In this document: positions 1 to 10,462 of the stretch, piece after piece
Position numbering within the stretch: position 1 is the first letter of the stretch
Layout: every line of letters begins with the position of its first letter
Assembly (NCBI GenBank): GCA_025548565.1
Contig: JAJLPB010000003.1
Coordinates: 1 to 64,000 of the forward strand
DNA length: 64,000 nt
Direction: 5' to 3'
Source: Rugamonas sp. A1-17
Lineage (GTDB): Bacteria; Pseudomonadota; Gammaproteobacteria; Burkholderiales; Burkholderiaceae_D
Notes under the pieces: model-generated
What the model was told of the DNA's origin: nothing
The model's database searches: none
Seen by the model: the letters and a program-made list of their open reading frames with translations, nothing else
Made by a program: the position numbers and the translations under genes

Positions 1-527
1 TGATCGCGAGTCTGCTCGTCAAGCCAGATGCCGAAGAAGGCACGCGCCAGCCGCGCGTCGTCGATGTCCGCCAACAGGCGCTGCTGGTTGTAGAGGCGCA
101 TGCCACGGCCCGGCGCATACACGCCGATCAGCTCGTCGCCCGGCGCCACGTCGGTGAACGCGCGGTTCAGCACCTTGTCCCATTGCGCCAGCGTGGCGGC
201 GTCGATGGCGGCGCCGTTCAACCGCTGGATTTCGTCCAGGCTTGTTTGCACCAGCCGCTCGCGGCTGATGCTGCGGTAGTAGTGCAATTGCAGCGCGAAG
301 CCGCGCTCCGGCTGGAACGGCCGCTGCTCGGCCCACAGCGTGGCCTGATAGATGCGAAAGCCCAGCCATCGCAGTTCGCCGTTGCCCAACGCCTCGGCGC
401 GGGGCAGCTCGTCGCGCCAGCCGCCGGCGCGGCTTGGGGCGCTCGCCAGCACGCAGCACAGCAGGGCGCATAGCAGCAGCCACGACCGGACGCGATCAGG
501 CCTTTTGCAGCAGAAATTGGACAACAT
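1..527 (-). CDS. Chalcone isomerase-like exported protein (partial, 3' end outside window)
   Basis: The reading frame continues off the left edge, so the C-terminus is missing. The start chosen is the ATG at 527, inside the last 32 bases of the upstream cfa gene. It gives a basic N-terminus (KRPDRVR), a hydrophobic stretch WLLLCALLCCVLASA and a likely cleavage after SRA, that is, an exported protein. The mature part contains GNGELRWLGFRIYQATLW, a pattern of the bacterial chalcone-isomerase-like family (small periplasmic proteins without shown isomerase activity). It is the last visible gene of a leftward operon with cfa, DUF1365 and an FAD oxidoreductase, and such proteins often accompany these lipid-modifying genes. 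Family assignment is fairly sure; function is unknown. Confidence 0.7.
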   Translation of the reverse strand, partial: MLSNFCCKRPDRVRSWLLLCALLCCVLASAPSRAGGWRDELPRAEALGNGELRWLGFRIYQATLWAEQRPFQPERGFALQLHYYRSISRERLVQTSLDEIQRLNGAAIDAATLAQWDKVLNRAFTDVAPGDELIGVYAPGRGMRLYNQQRLLADIDDARLARAFFGIWLDEQTRD

Positions 528-1701
528 CGGTACGCCCCTCGTCAAAGGCCGCCTCGCAATAGGCGAAGTACATCTCCCAAATCCGCATGAAATGCTCATC
601 GAAGCCCAGCCCGGCAATCTGATGCTGGTGCTGGCGGCACTGCGCGTCCCAGCGGCGCAGCGTTTCCGCGTAGTCGCGGCCGAAGGCGTGGCGCTCGACC
701 GGACGCAGGCCGCAGCGGCCAGCCAGCCGCTCGAAGCGCTCGACGCTGGGCAGCATGCCGCCGGGGAAGATGTACTGCTGGATGAAGTCGGCGCTGCTGC
801 GGTAGCGCGGGAAATACTGCTCACCGATGGTGATCGACTGTACCAGCGCCTGCGCGCCAGGCTTGAGGCGCGCCTGCACCGTGCGGAAGAACTGCGGCCA
901 GTATTGCTCGCCGACGGCCTCGAACATTTCGATCGACACCACGGCGTCGTACTCGCCCTGCAAGTCGCGGTAGTCGCACAGTTCCAGCTGGACCAGCTCC
1001 GTCAGTCCCTGCGTCTGCACGCGGCGCTGTGCCACCTCCAGCTGCGACGGCGAAATCGTCACGCCGTGCACGTGGATGCCCTGCTGCGCCGCCAGCTCGG
1101 CAAAGCCGCCCCAGCCGCAGCCGATCTCCAGCACGCGCTGGCCGGGGCGCAGCTGCAGCGTATCGATGATGCGCTGGTACTTGCGCTGCTGCGCGGTCTG
1201 CAACGGCAAGCTGTAGTCGCCGTCGAACAGCGCGCTCGAATACGTCCAGCTCGGATCGAGCCACAGCCGGTAGAAGTCGTTGCCGATGTCGTAGTGGGCG
1301 TGGATGTTGCGCTGGCTGCCCTGGCGCGTGTTGGGACGCAGCCAGTGCAGCAGCCGGTACCAGCAGCGCGCCAGCGCGCCGCCGAACATCAGCTGCTCCA
1401 GCGACGCCTCGTTGCGCAGCGCCAGGCGCAGCAGCGCGGTCAGGTCGGGCGTGTCGACCCAGCCGGCGGCGTAGGCTTCGGCAAAGCCGATGTCGCCCGC
1501 GCGCAGGATGCGCTGGCAGGCCCGCCAGTCGTGCAGCTTGAGCGTGGCGCCGCTGGGCGCATGGGCGTCGCCAAACACCATGCGGGTGTTGCAGGGCGTG
1601 ATCAGCTCCAGGTGGCCATGGCGGATGTGGCCGAGCATCGCCAGGAACAGCCGGGCGCCGGCGGGCGCCGACGGCGCGGCGGTGGATACGGTGGACTTCA
1701 T
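496..1701 (-). CDS. cfa: Cyclopropane-fatty-acyl-phospholipid synthase family methyltransferase
   Basis: SAM-dependent enzyme that transfers a methyl or methylene group to unsaturated acyl chains of membrane phospholipids. The 401-residue protein has the SAM-binding loop VLEIGCGWGGFAEL near residue 190, the SIEMFEAVG motif further on, and the conserved C-terminal segment MYFAYCEAAF, whose Cys matches the catalytic region of CFA synthases. Its length is close to the usual 380-420 residues. Its start overlaps the stop of the DUF1365 gene by four bases, so the two are translationally coupled. In such operons the product could be a cyclopropane, 10-methyl or furan-type fatty acid; the sequence does not decide which. 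Confidence 0.93.
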   Translation of the reverse strand: MKSTVSTAAPSAPAGARLFLAMLGHIRHGHLELITPCNTRMVFGDAHAPSGATLKLHDWRACQRILRAGDIGFAEAYAAGWVDTPDLTALLRLALRNEASLEQLMFGGALARCWYRLLHWLRPNTRQGSQRNIHAHYDIGNDFYRLWLDPSWTYSSALFDGDYSLPLQTAQQRKYQRIIDTLQLRPGQRVLEIGCGWGGFAELAAQQGIHVHGVTISPSQLEVAQRRVQTQGLTELVQLELCDYRDLQGEYDAVVSIEMFEAVGEQYWPQFFRTVQARLKPGAQALVQSITIGEQYFPRYRSSADFIQQYIFPGGMLPSVERFERLAGRCGLRPVERHAFGRDYAETLRRWDAQCRQHQHQIAGLGFDEHFMRIWEMYFAYCEAAFDEGRTDVVQFLLQKA

Positions 1702-2474
1702 CGGGCAGTCTCCTGGTGCACGGTGGTGGGATGGTCAGGGGCGGGCGGCTTGCTGAACCATGGCACGCGCTTCAGCCACAGCCTGAGCGCCTGCCAGTGG
1801 ATGCGGAACACGATGCCCAACCCCAGCAGCGGATAGCGCACCAGGGCGCCGGCCACGGCGCGATCGGTCATGGGCACGGAGCGGCCGCTGAGCGCGGTCC
1901 TGAGCAGCGGGCCGTCGCCGTCGTCATAGTCGAGGCCGGTGCAATGGCTGGCGCCGTCGAGACGGAAGCGGAAACGGTAGTGTCCGCGCACGGCGCAGAA
2001 CGGCGACACGTGTAGCTGCTTGTCGGCGGTGGCGGTGGCCGTGCCGCCGGAGTTGTGGGACACGCGCATCAGGTAGCGGTGGGTCTCGCCGAAGGTGTTG
2101 TTGACCTCGGCCAGCACGGCGCACAGCCGGCCCGCCGCGTCGTGGCAGTGCCAGAAGCTGACCGGATTGAAAACATAACCGGCCACGCGGGGGAAGGTCT
2201 GCAGCCAGATCTCGCCGTCCGCCTCGATGCGATGCTCGCGCAGCAGCGCGCGCATCCATTGTTCCAGGCTGCTGCCGTCGCGCGGACCGTAGTCGCGGCG
2301 GCGGATCGACAGCGGCCGCCAGCGATCCACGCCGAACCAGCGCGTGTTGCATTCGTCCAGCCGGGCAAGGTTCAGGCGCACGTAAAACAGCGGATAGACG
2401 AAGCGGTGCGGCGCAGGGCGCAGGCGCGCATGCATCACCTGGCCGTGGACCAGCTCCGCGGCGGGGCGGCTCAC
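1698..2474 (-). CDS. DUF1365 domain-containing protein
   Basis: A 258-residue protein of the DUF1365 family, recognised from HARLRPAPHRFVYPLFYVRL at the N-terminus and the FNPVSFWHCHD and NNTFGE motifs in the middle. The family is found almost always beside an FAD oxidoreductase and a CFA-type methyltransferase, as here, and is thought to take part in modifying membrane fatty acids; no reaction is established. It overlaps the upstream oxidoreductase and the downstream cfa gene by four bases each, which indicates one transcript with coupled translation. Confidence 0.9.
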   Translation of the reverse strand: MSRPAAELVHGQVMHARLRPAPHRFVYPLFYVRLNLARLDECNTRWFGVDRWRPLSIRRRDYGPRDGSSLEQWMRALLREHRIEADGEIWLQTFPRVAGYVFNPVSFWHCHDAAGRLCAVLAEVNNTFGETHRYLMRVSHNSGGTATATADKQLHVSPFCAVRGHYRFRFRLDGASHCTGLDYDDGDGPLLRTALSGRSVPMTDRAVAGALVRYPLLGLGIVFRIHWQALRLWLKRVPWFSKPPAPDHPTTVHQETAR

Positions 2475-3754
2475 GGCAGCGTCGTCCAGGCAGGTGCCGC
2501 GTCGAACGCGGCTGCGATGCGCAGCGCCGATTTCAGGCCGTCCTCGTGGAAGCCGTAGCCGGTCCAGGCGCCGGCGTACCAGATGCCGCCCTCGCCCTGG
2601 ATCTGCGCCAGCTGCTGCTGCGCGCGCACGGTGGCCTGGTCCATGATTGGGTGGTCATATTCGAATTTGGCCAGCAGCTTGTCCTCGGCCGGCGGAGTGT
2701 GCGGGTTGAGCGTGACAATCACCGGTGTGGCGAACGGCAGCGCCTGCAGCTGGTTCAGCCAATAGCTCACGCACACGGGGCGCTGTCCCGCTGATGCCGC
2801 GCCGGACAGATAGTTCCAGGCCGACCAGACCTTGCTCCGCCGCGGCATCAGCCGCGCATCCGTGTGCAGCCAGGCGGTGTTGGGCTGGTAGCGCACGGCG
2901 CCGAGAATGGCGCGCTCGGTTTCGGAGGCTTCGGGCAGCAGCGCCAGCGTGTTCGGCGCGTGCGTGGCCATCACCACAGCGTCGAAATCTTCGCTGCCCG
3001 CGCTGCCGCGCGCGACTTCGAGCAGGCCGCCACGGCGCCGCACCGAGTGCACCGGCGTGCGCAGCCGCACGTCCGGCAGCACGGCGGCGATCCGCTCGAC
3101 ATAGTTGCGCGCGCCGCCCGCGACGGTGCGCCACTGCGGGCGGTCGTTGACCTGCAATAGCGCGTGGTTCAGGCAGAAGCGCAGGAAGGTCGCGGCCGGA
3201 AACCGCAGAATGTCGTTCGGCGAACTGGACCAGATTGCCGCCGCCATCGGCAACAGGTAGGCATCGCGGAAGCGCGCGCCGTAGCTCTGCTGCTGCAACA
3301 GCTGTCCCAGCGTCAGGCCGGTCTGCATCGACAGTTCAAGAAAGCGCTCGGCGTTGCGGTTGAAGTGCAGGATGTCCCACAACATGCGCAGGAAGGAAGG
3401 CGAGCCCATGTTGGCGCGCTGCGCGAACACGGTGTCGAGGGTGGTGCCCGCCCATTCCAGCGCGCCGTCCTCCATCGACACGCCGAACGACATGTCGCTG
3501 GCGATGCTGGCCACGCCGAGCTCGTCGAACAGCGCCACCAGGTTGGGATAGGTGTGCTCGTTGTAGACCAGGAAGCCGGTGTCGACGCCGTGGCTGCGGC
3601 CCTCCAGCGTCACGTCGACGGTGTGGGTGTGGCCGCCGAGATAGTCCGCCGCCTCGAACAGCACCACGTCGTGCTTGCGGCTGAGGAAATAGGCGCTGGC
3701 CAGGCCGGAGATGCCGGAGCCGATGATGGCAATGCGTTTGCGTGGCGGTGTCAT
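2471..3754 (-). CDS. FAD-dependent oxidoreductase (amine oxidase/desaturase-like)
   Basis: A flavoprotein of about 427 residues with a clear N-terminal dinucleotide-binding fold, IAIIGSGISGLASAYFL followed by VVLFEAADYLGGHT, and a C-terminal FAD-contacting segment WYAGAWTGYGFHEDGL. It belongs to the NAD(P)/FAD oxidoreductases that pair with DUF1365 and CFA synthase, and probably acts on lipid acyl chains. The frame is open to 3823, but the residues before MTPPRKR look non-coding, so the ATG at 3754 is preferred; the ribosome site there is weak. It is the first gene of the leftward operon and diverges from a TetR gene across about 100 bases. Confidence 0.88.
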   Translation of the reverse strand: MTPPRKRIAIIGSGISGLASAYFLSRKHDVVLFEAADYLGGHTHTVDVTLEGRSHGVDTGFLVYNEHTYPNLVALFDELGVASIASDMSFGVSMEDGALEWAGTTLDTVFAQRANMGSPSFLRMLWDILHFNRNAERFLELSMQTGLTLGQLLQQQSYGARFRDAYLLPMAAAIWSSSPNDILRFPAATFLRFCLNHALLQVNDRPQWRTVAGGARNYVERIAAVLPDVRLRTPVHSVRRRGGLLEVARGSAGSEDFDAVVMATHAPNTLALLPEASETERAILGAVRYQPNTAWLHTDARLMPRRSKVWSAWNYLSGAASAGQRPVCVSYWLNQLQALPFATPVIVTLNPHTPPAEDKLLAKFEYDHPIMDQATVRAQQQLAQIQGEGGIWYAGAWTGYGFHEDGLKSALRIAAAFDAAPAWTTLP

Positions 3755-3826
3755 GTCGTTATGATGGTTATATTCTGGTCGTCTCTGTACCGGCGTGCTA
3801 ATATTACTACCATCAAATAACAAAAG

Positions 3827-3840
3827 CTACTGATTAGTAG
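3827..3840. promoter_or_regulatory. Possible TetR operator palindrome
   Basis: CTACTGATTAGTAG, two 5-base arms (CTACT/AGTAG) around GATT, lies 13 bases before the tetR start in the AT-rich divergent region between the lipid operon and tetR. TetR regulators commonly bind such palindromes next to their own gene. Binding is inferred only; the arms are short. Confidence 0.35.
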
Positions 3841-3853
3841 CGGAAATTTACCA

Positions 3854-4459
3854 ATGAGTATTCTTCCCAGATTAAGCTTTAAGAATCAAGCATTTAAGCT
3901 GCGCGAGAACGCGATCCTCGATGCCGCGACGGCGGTGTTGAGCCAAAAAGGCTATGACTTGATGACCATGGACGACGTCGCCGGCGCGGTCGGCATCTCC
4001 AAGCCCAGCCTGTACAAGCACTTCAAGTCGAAGGAGGAGCTGGTGGGCGAGGCGCTGATCCGCCTGCTCGACGGCGCGCTCGATTACGTGGCGGCGATCG
4101 ATCCGGCGCTGAGTCCGGTACAGAAATTGTCGGCCCTGCTGGAGTGGGCGCTGCGGGTGCGCCTGGACGGCGGCCTGCCGTTCCTGCCATCCACCAGCCC
4201 GCACGTGCGGGACATGCTGATCCGGAATGTAAAGTATATGCTGCGGGTGATGAAACTGAACCGGCAGCTGGAGGCCCTGGTAAAGCAGGCGCAGCAGCAG
4301 GGACAGCTGAACCGCGAACTGCCCACCGACGTCATCCTGTTCAGCTACTACGCGCGCACATGCGACCCGGCCGTCGAGTATCTGCAAAAATACAGCAAGA
4401 TGGAAGCCGACGACATCGTCCGCCACATGCTGAAGGTATCGTTCGAGGGCTTCCGATGA
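3854..4459 (+). CDS. TetR/AcrR family transcriptional regulator
   Basis: A 201-residue regulator with the typical N-terminal helix-turn-helix: ILDAATAVLSQKGYDLMTMD leads into DVAGAVGISKPSLYKHFKSK, at about residues 20-65. The C-terminal helical part is the ligand and dimer domain and gives no hint of the ligand. The gene is 14 bases upstream of a flavin monooxygenase, probably in one operon, and diverges from the lipid-modification operon. It could repress either or both. Confidence 0.92.
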   Translation: MSILPRLSFKNQAFKLRENAILDAATAVLSQKGYDLMTMDDVAGAVGISKPSLYKHFKSKEELVGEALIRLLDGALDYVAAIDPALSPVQKLSALLEWALRVRLDGGLPFLPSTSPHVRDMLIRNVKYMLRVMKLNRQLEALVKQAQQQGQLNRELPTDVILFSYYARTCDPAVEYLQKYSKMEADDIVRHMLKVSFEGFR

Positions 4460-4473
4460 CATAGGAGACCCGG

Positions 4474-5955
4474 ATGCAGGCAAGCGAACATGAAGTCATC
4501 ATCGTCGGCGGTGGCCCCACGGGGCTGATGTTGGCGGCCGAGCTGGCCTTGGCCGGCGTGGACGTGGCCATCGTCGAGCGCAAGCCGACGCAGGAGCGCG
4601 TAGGCGGACGGGCCGGCGGCTTGCATGCGCGCACGCTCGAAGTGCTGGACCAGCGCGGCATCGTCGACCGCTTCCTCGCGCTGGGTAAGACGTACCCGAA
4701 GGTCAGTTTTCACGCAGCGCTGGACATCAGCGACTTCCCGACCCGGCACAACTACCTGCTCGCGCTGCCGCAGGAACGGAGCGAACGTCTGCTCGCGGCA
4801 TGGGTCGAAGAATTGAATGTGCCGGTCTATCGCGACCGGGAGATGCTCTCCTTCACCTGCGACGAGCACGGCGTCGATATCACGACGGCGCAGGGTGCCA
4901 TGCCCGCCGGCTGGCTGGTGGGCTGCGACGGCGGGCGCAGCCGCGTGCGTAAACTGGCCGGCATCGGTTTTCCCGGCTGGGACGCCTCCACCAGCTGGAT
5001 CATTGCCGAGGTGAAGATGACGGGCAAACCCGTGCTCGGCTTCCACGAGGACGCGTCCGGCCGCCACGCGATGTCGATGATGGAGGACGGCGAGACGGTC
5101 GGCGTAGTCTTGGCGGGACGCGATCCGCACGCCAAGGGCGAGCCGTCGCTGGAGGAACTTGCCGCAGGCCTGCGGGATACCTACGGGACCGATTTCGGCG
5201 TCCACTCGCCCACGTGGCTGTCCCGCTTCAGCGACGCCACGCGCCAGGCGGACGTCTACCGCAAGGGCCGCGTGCTGCTGGCCGGTGACGCCGCGCATAT
5301 TCATCCACCGCTGGGCGGACAGGGCCTCAATCTCGGCGTGCAGGACGCCGTGAATCTCGGCTGGAAGCTGGCGCAGGTGGTGAAGGGCGTTTCGCCCGCC
5401 ACCCTGCTCGACACGTACCAGGCCGAACGCCACCCGGCCGCTGCGCGCGTCCTGCGCAATACCATCGCGCAAGGCGTGCTGCGAAGGACGGATGAACGCA
5501 TTGCCGTCCTCGGCGAATTCGTCGCGGAGATGCTGGCGATGGACGAGCCGCGCAAGCGCTTCGGCGGCATGATCTCGGGCCTCGACATCCGCTATGACCT
5601 CGGCCAAGGCCATCCGCTACTGGGCCGCCGCATGCCCGACCTGGATATCGAAACCGCCGCCGGGCCGACCCGCGTCTACGCGTTGCTGCATGACGCGCGG
5701 CCGGTGCTGCTCAACTTCGGCGCGCCGGTCAGAATTGGTAGCGATCGCGTCAAGCAAATCGACGCGAGCTTCGAAGGGGTCTGTGAATTGCCGGTCGCCG
5801 GCGTGGTGCCGCTACCGGCCGCAGTACTGATACGGCCGGACGGCTACGTGGCGTGGACGGGAGATGCAGGGGATGCCAGCCTGCCCGAAGCGATAGAGCG
5901 CTGGTTTGGCGGAACGCAGCCTCAGGAGGCTGCAGCGTCGACTGGAAAGCCGTAG
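4474..5955 (+). CDS. FAD-dependent aromatic monooxygenase (group A hydroxylase)
   Basis: A 493-residue flavoprotein hydroxylase of the PheA/TfdB/MhpA-like superfamily. The FAD-binding GxGxxG motif is VIIVGGGPTGLMLAAEL at the N-terminus, the middle motif is WLVGCDGGRSRVRK, and the ribityl-binding motif is GRVLLAGDAAHIHPPLGGQG at about residues 265-285. These enzymes use NAD(P)H and O2 to hydroxylate aromatic or polyketide-like compounds; relatives inactivate rifampicin or tetracycline-like drugs or act in phenol degradation. The substrate cannot be read here. An RBS (aggaga) precedes the ATG. The last 34 bases overlap the end of the convergent gene. Confidence 0.9.
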   Translation: MQASEHEVIIVGGGPTGLMLAAELALAGVDVAIVERKPTQERVGGRAGGLHARTLEVLDQRGIVDRFLALGKTYPKVSFHAALDISDFPTRHNYLLALPQERSERLLAAWVEELNVPVYRDREMLSFTCDEHGVDITTAQGAMPAGWLVGCDGGRSRVRKLAGIGFPGWDASTSWIIAEVKMTGKPVLGFHEDASGRHAMSMMEDGETVGVVLAGRDPHAKGEPSLEELAAGLRDTYGTDFGVHSPTWLSRFSDATRQADVYRKGRVLLAGDAAHIHPPLGGQGLNLGVQDAVNLGWKLAQVVKGVSPATLLDTYQAERHPAAARVLRNTIAQGVLRRTDERIAVLGEFVAEMLAMDEPRKRFGGMISGLDIRYDLGQGHPLLGRRMPDLDIETAAGPTRVYALLHDARPVLLNFGAPVRIGSDRVKQIDASFEGVCELPVAGVVPLPAAVLIRPDGYVAWTGDAGDASLPEAIERWFGGTQPQEAAASTGKP

Positions 5956-6440
5956 TCCGGCTGTGCGTTATCCGGCATCCATGGCCAGTTGGAACGCCTG
6001 GGGATGGCCAACCTGGCTGCGGCGAATTCCTCTTCGGTGAGAAACAAGCCAAAGAGATCATTGCCGCCGTTGATCGCGTAGAGGCGGTGAGAAGAATTTT
6101 TCAACCTGGCATTCACGATCTGGAAGAAGGCGACGGTAGCGCGTTCCCAGCCATCTTCGTTTTGCACGCCATCGATCACTTCCCAGATGACATATTGCTG
6201 GTCACCGGCATACACCGAGTAGCCAAGCCCGTCGTTGTCGATGACTTCCCTGACCTCAAGCGGGGAAGGCGAATACGGTTCGAGCCGCGCCGACAACTCC
6301 GTGTACGCACTCAGGATGCCCTGTTCCGCCAGACGTTCAGCATCTAGGTGGACGAGCTGTTCGTAGTCCAGCGGGTCGGCGGGCAAGGGAACGTCGCCGC
6401 GTCCAAACAGTGACTTGATGCGATTGATCAGGGGGACCAT
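5922..6440 (-). CDS. Hypothetical protein
   Basis: An acidic soluble protein of 172 residues that I do not recognise. The ATG at 6440 is chosen because AAAGG stands five bases before it; the frame also offers an upstream ATG at 6473 without a ribosome site. No signal peptide or membrane segment is visible. The middle, GYSVYAGDQQYVIWEVIDGV, suggests beta strands and may be a small SUKH/immunity-like fold, but this is a guess. Its 3' end overlaps the convergent monooxygenase by 34 bases. Confidence 0.65.
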   Translation of the reverse strand: MVPLINRIKSLFGRGDVPLPADPLDYEQLVHLDAERLAEQGILSAYTELSARLEPYSPSPLEVREVIDNDGLGYSVYAGDQQYVIWEVIDGVQNEDGWERATVAFFQIVNARLKNSSHRLYAINGGNDLFGLFLTEEEFAAARLAIPRRSNWPWMPDNAQPDYGFPVDAAAS

Positions 6441-6521
6441 GGGAGCCTTTGGTTGTGGCACGACGATTTGCACATGAGGATAGCATCGATGGCACTATTC
6501 AACGAGGATGCTGAACTTGAC

Positions 6522-7196
6522 TCAGCTGGCTGCCGCCTTTCGGAACTCAAAAATCGCTTTCGCCCATTTGAGGCCGATGCCAAACATTGCCGACACTGCG
6601 CATATCGATATCAGCAGCCACGACACCTCCGACTCGACCAATGTCTTTCGGTGAAGGTTGTGGTCTACCACCGTATTGGACTCAATCACGTCGTTGACTG
6701 CTGCCTTCAGGGCGTCAATTCGGGCGGAATCCCCACGATTCGGATTTGTTGGCTTGGACATATCTTTCAATCGGTCGTGAGCTGCCCAGTACCTCATGAC
6801 GTCCTCATCGTTTTCAATAATGCGGAAGGCGATATCACATGCAACCCAGATGTTTTCCATTTCAGGCGTCGGCCGAAACGCTGACTGCTCTGGCAAGCAA
6901 TTCATCTTTAGCAGGTCCATCGAGGCGACTCTCGCCAAGCGCTTGTTTTCTTCAACTTGGCTTGCGTCGTGGCGAATCTCCGACTCGATGTGAGCCCTCG
7001 CGGCAAAGGTCAACAGGCCTATAACGCCAACGGAAACCAGGACTTCCGACAGCAATGCTTGCCATCTTCTGGCCTGAGGCCTATTCCGAGTCAGCAAATA
7101 GGCGACAAGAGCGACGCCTAAAATTATGGTAAGGCCGACCATCAGTGCGTACTTCGGGTTCACCAACATCCAAAGAAAGCTAATTTCGATTCGCAT
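6522..7196 (-). CDS. Hypothetical membrane protein
   Basis: A 224-residue protein with three likely membrane helices: about residues 15-36 (YALMVGLTIILGVALVAYLL), 50-67 (VLVSVGVIGLLTFAA) and 188-208 near the C-terminus. Between the second and third lies a soluble region of about 120 residues with several Cys. No family was recognised. Base composition is lower in GC than that of flanking genes, which points to recent acquisition. There is no strong ribosome site at the first ATG, so the start may be a few codons further in. Confidence 0.65.
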   Translation of the reverse strand: MRIEISFLWMLVNPKYALMVGLTIILGVALVAYLLTRNRPQARRWQALLSEVLVSVGVIGLLTFAARAHIESEIRHDASQVEENKRLARVASMDLLKMNCLPEQSAFRPTPEMENIWVACDIAFRIIENDEDVMRYWAAHDRLKDMSKPTNPNRGDSARIDALKAAVNDVIESNTVVDHNLHRKTLVESEVSWLLISICAVSAMFGIGLKWAKAIFEFRKAAAS

Positions 7197-7240
7197 AGTT
7201 TTCTTGTTTTCAGGGATCCGCCCGGCCGATCACAATGTCA

Positions 7241-7948
7241 CTATCGCTGTACCGGATCGGTCATGCTCAAACCCCTGTCGCTAATCGACAGGCGTGCCGG
7301 GGGCATGCGCAGTACCACTTCCAGATTGGCCCGCGCGGTATTGCGGATGCGTGCTGCGATCTCAGGGGGCTGAGGGTTCTGTTGCTCCGACTTGTGTGCC
7401 AGCGCCATGAAGGTTCCTATCATCGCGGTCTGCTCATACAGGTTGCGCAGTTGTGCGGCGTCGACGCGCCGCAGCGCGGTCTGCATCGATGCCTGCTCGC
7501 GCAACTGTTGGGCCACAGTCCGGAAAGCGTCGTCAGACACGTCGACGTCGTTCAGCACCATATAGTTCCCGACGAGGAAGGCGGCGAGGCTGCCGGCCAT
7601 GTCGCACTCCGGCAGCCCTAGTTTCTTCTCAAGCTGGGTGTACACGTCCATGGAGCGCCGATAGGCTTGCTCCATTTGCGGACGCTGCTCCACCGGAAAG
7701 CGTGTCGCGAGCTCGTGCGCATTTGCCGCCACGGCCGAACGCGCCGGCGCCTTGAGCGGCGAATCTGCCGGCACATGCGCCTTTGCGGCCGCCGGTTTGG
7801 CGGGACCTTGATAGTTGGGTATCGGCACGCGCAGGTCCGGCTGCGGCCAGACCTGGAAGCAGCACCCATATCCGGCCACCTGCGCGTTGGCGAGCGAGGC
7901 AACGCCCGTTAACAAGACTAGACTCAACAGCAAGGTTCGCATGCGCAT
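7241..7948 (-). CDS. Hypothetical exported protein
   Basis: A 235-residue protein with a clear signal peptide, MRMRTLLLSLVLLTGVASLA cleaved after NA, then a short Cys-containing start (GYGCC) and a proline-rich stretch. The rest is helical, with AFLVGNYMVLNDVDVSDDAF and a C-terminal region ending in PARLSISDRGLSM. I cannot assign a function; it resembles uncharacterised periplasmic proteins seen in Massilia-type genomes. It is the first of three leftward genes of unknown role. Confidence 0.7.
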   Translation of the reverse strand: MRMRTLLLSLVLLTGVASLANAQVAGYGCCFQVWPQPDLRVPIPNYQGPAKPAAAKAHVPADSPLKAPARSAVAANAHELATRFPVEQRPQMEQAYRRSMDVYTQLEKKLGLPECDMAGSLAAFLVGNYMVLNDVDVSDDAFRTVAQQLREQASMQTALRRVDAAQLRNLYEQTAMIGTFMALAHKSEQQNPQPPEIAARIRNTARANLEVVLRMPPARLSISDRGLSMTDPVQR

Positions 7949-8001
7949 TCCTCGTATGATGGTGCTGCTTATTTTAGACCGTTGCCACCTCGGTAATCTA
8001 C

Positions 8002-9831
<1,830 letters not shown>

Positions 9832-9937
9832 AGAAAACCTCGCTAAAAATAAGTGTAGCCATGCTAGAGCAGGACTTCTGAAATAAGCTTTCTAAATCCT
9901 GTATATTTTGGAATATTCTTTCATTGATGTTAAATCG

Positions 9938-9952
9938 TGAAATATTATTTCA
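9938..9952. promoter_or_regulatory. Candidate Lrp/AsnC operator
   Basis: TGAAATATTATTTCA is a perfect inverted repeat (7-base arms, one central base) 18 bases before the Lrp-type gene start and within the divergent glmS promoter region. Its form, AT-rich with a T-G...C-A edge, resembles Lrp-family operators. Autoregulation is an inference. Confidence 0.45.
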
Positions 9953-9970
9953 TTTTTGAGGATTATTTTT

Positions 9971-10423
9971 ATGGATGAGATAGATCGTCGCATTTTGAAT
10001 GCGCTGCAAGTTGATTCGTCACAAACAAACAGCGAGCTGGCGCTGGCGGTCCACGTCTCCGCGCCGACTTGTTTGCGCCGGGTCAAGCATCTGACAGAAA
10101 GCGGGGTGATCCAGCGCCAGGTGGCCATCGTGGCGCCGGAGAAGGTCGGGCCCAGCCTGACGGCGATTGTGGAAATCTCGCTGGATGTCCAGGCCGCCGA
10201 ACGCATGGCCGAGTTCGAAGCCCATGTGGCGGGCGATGATGCCGTGCTGCAGTGCTACCGCGTGGCGCCGGGGCCGGATTTCGTGCTGGTGGTGCAGGTG
10301 GCGGACATGCCGGCCTACCACGCGCTGGCGCACCGCCTGTTCGCCACGCAGACCAACGTGCGCAACGTTAAAGCCTATTTTTCCACCTTCCGCAGCAAAT
10401 TCGAGACGCGGATCGCGGTTTAG
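9971..10423 (+). CDS. Lrp/AsnC family transcriptional regulator
   Basis: A 150-residue feast/famine regulator. The N-terminal winged helix covers MDEIDRRILNALQVDSSQ and the recognition region SAPTCLRRVKHLTESGVIQ; the C-terminal RAM ligand and oligomer domain includes CYRVAPGPDFVLVVQV. The ATG at 9971 is preferred over one five codons upstream because GAGGA lies eight bases before it. It diverges from glmS. The effector is unknown. It is distinct from the second Lrp-type regulator at 18.5 kb. Confidence 0.92.
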   Translation: MDEIDRRILNALQVDSSQTNSELALAVHVSAPTCLRRVKHLTESGVIQRQVAIVAPEKVGPSLTAIVEISLDVQAAERMAEFEAHVAGDDAVLQCYRVAPGPDFVLVVQVADMPAYHALAHRLFATQTNVRNVKAYFSTFRSKFETRIAV

Positions 10424-10462
10424 CGACTTATCCCGGCCTTGTTCAATGGCTTCTGCACAGGT

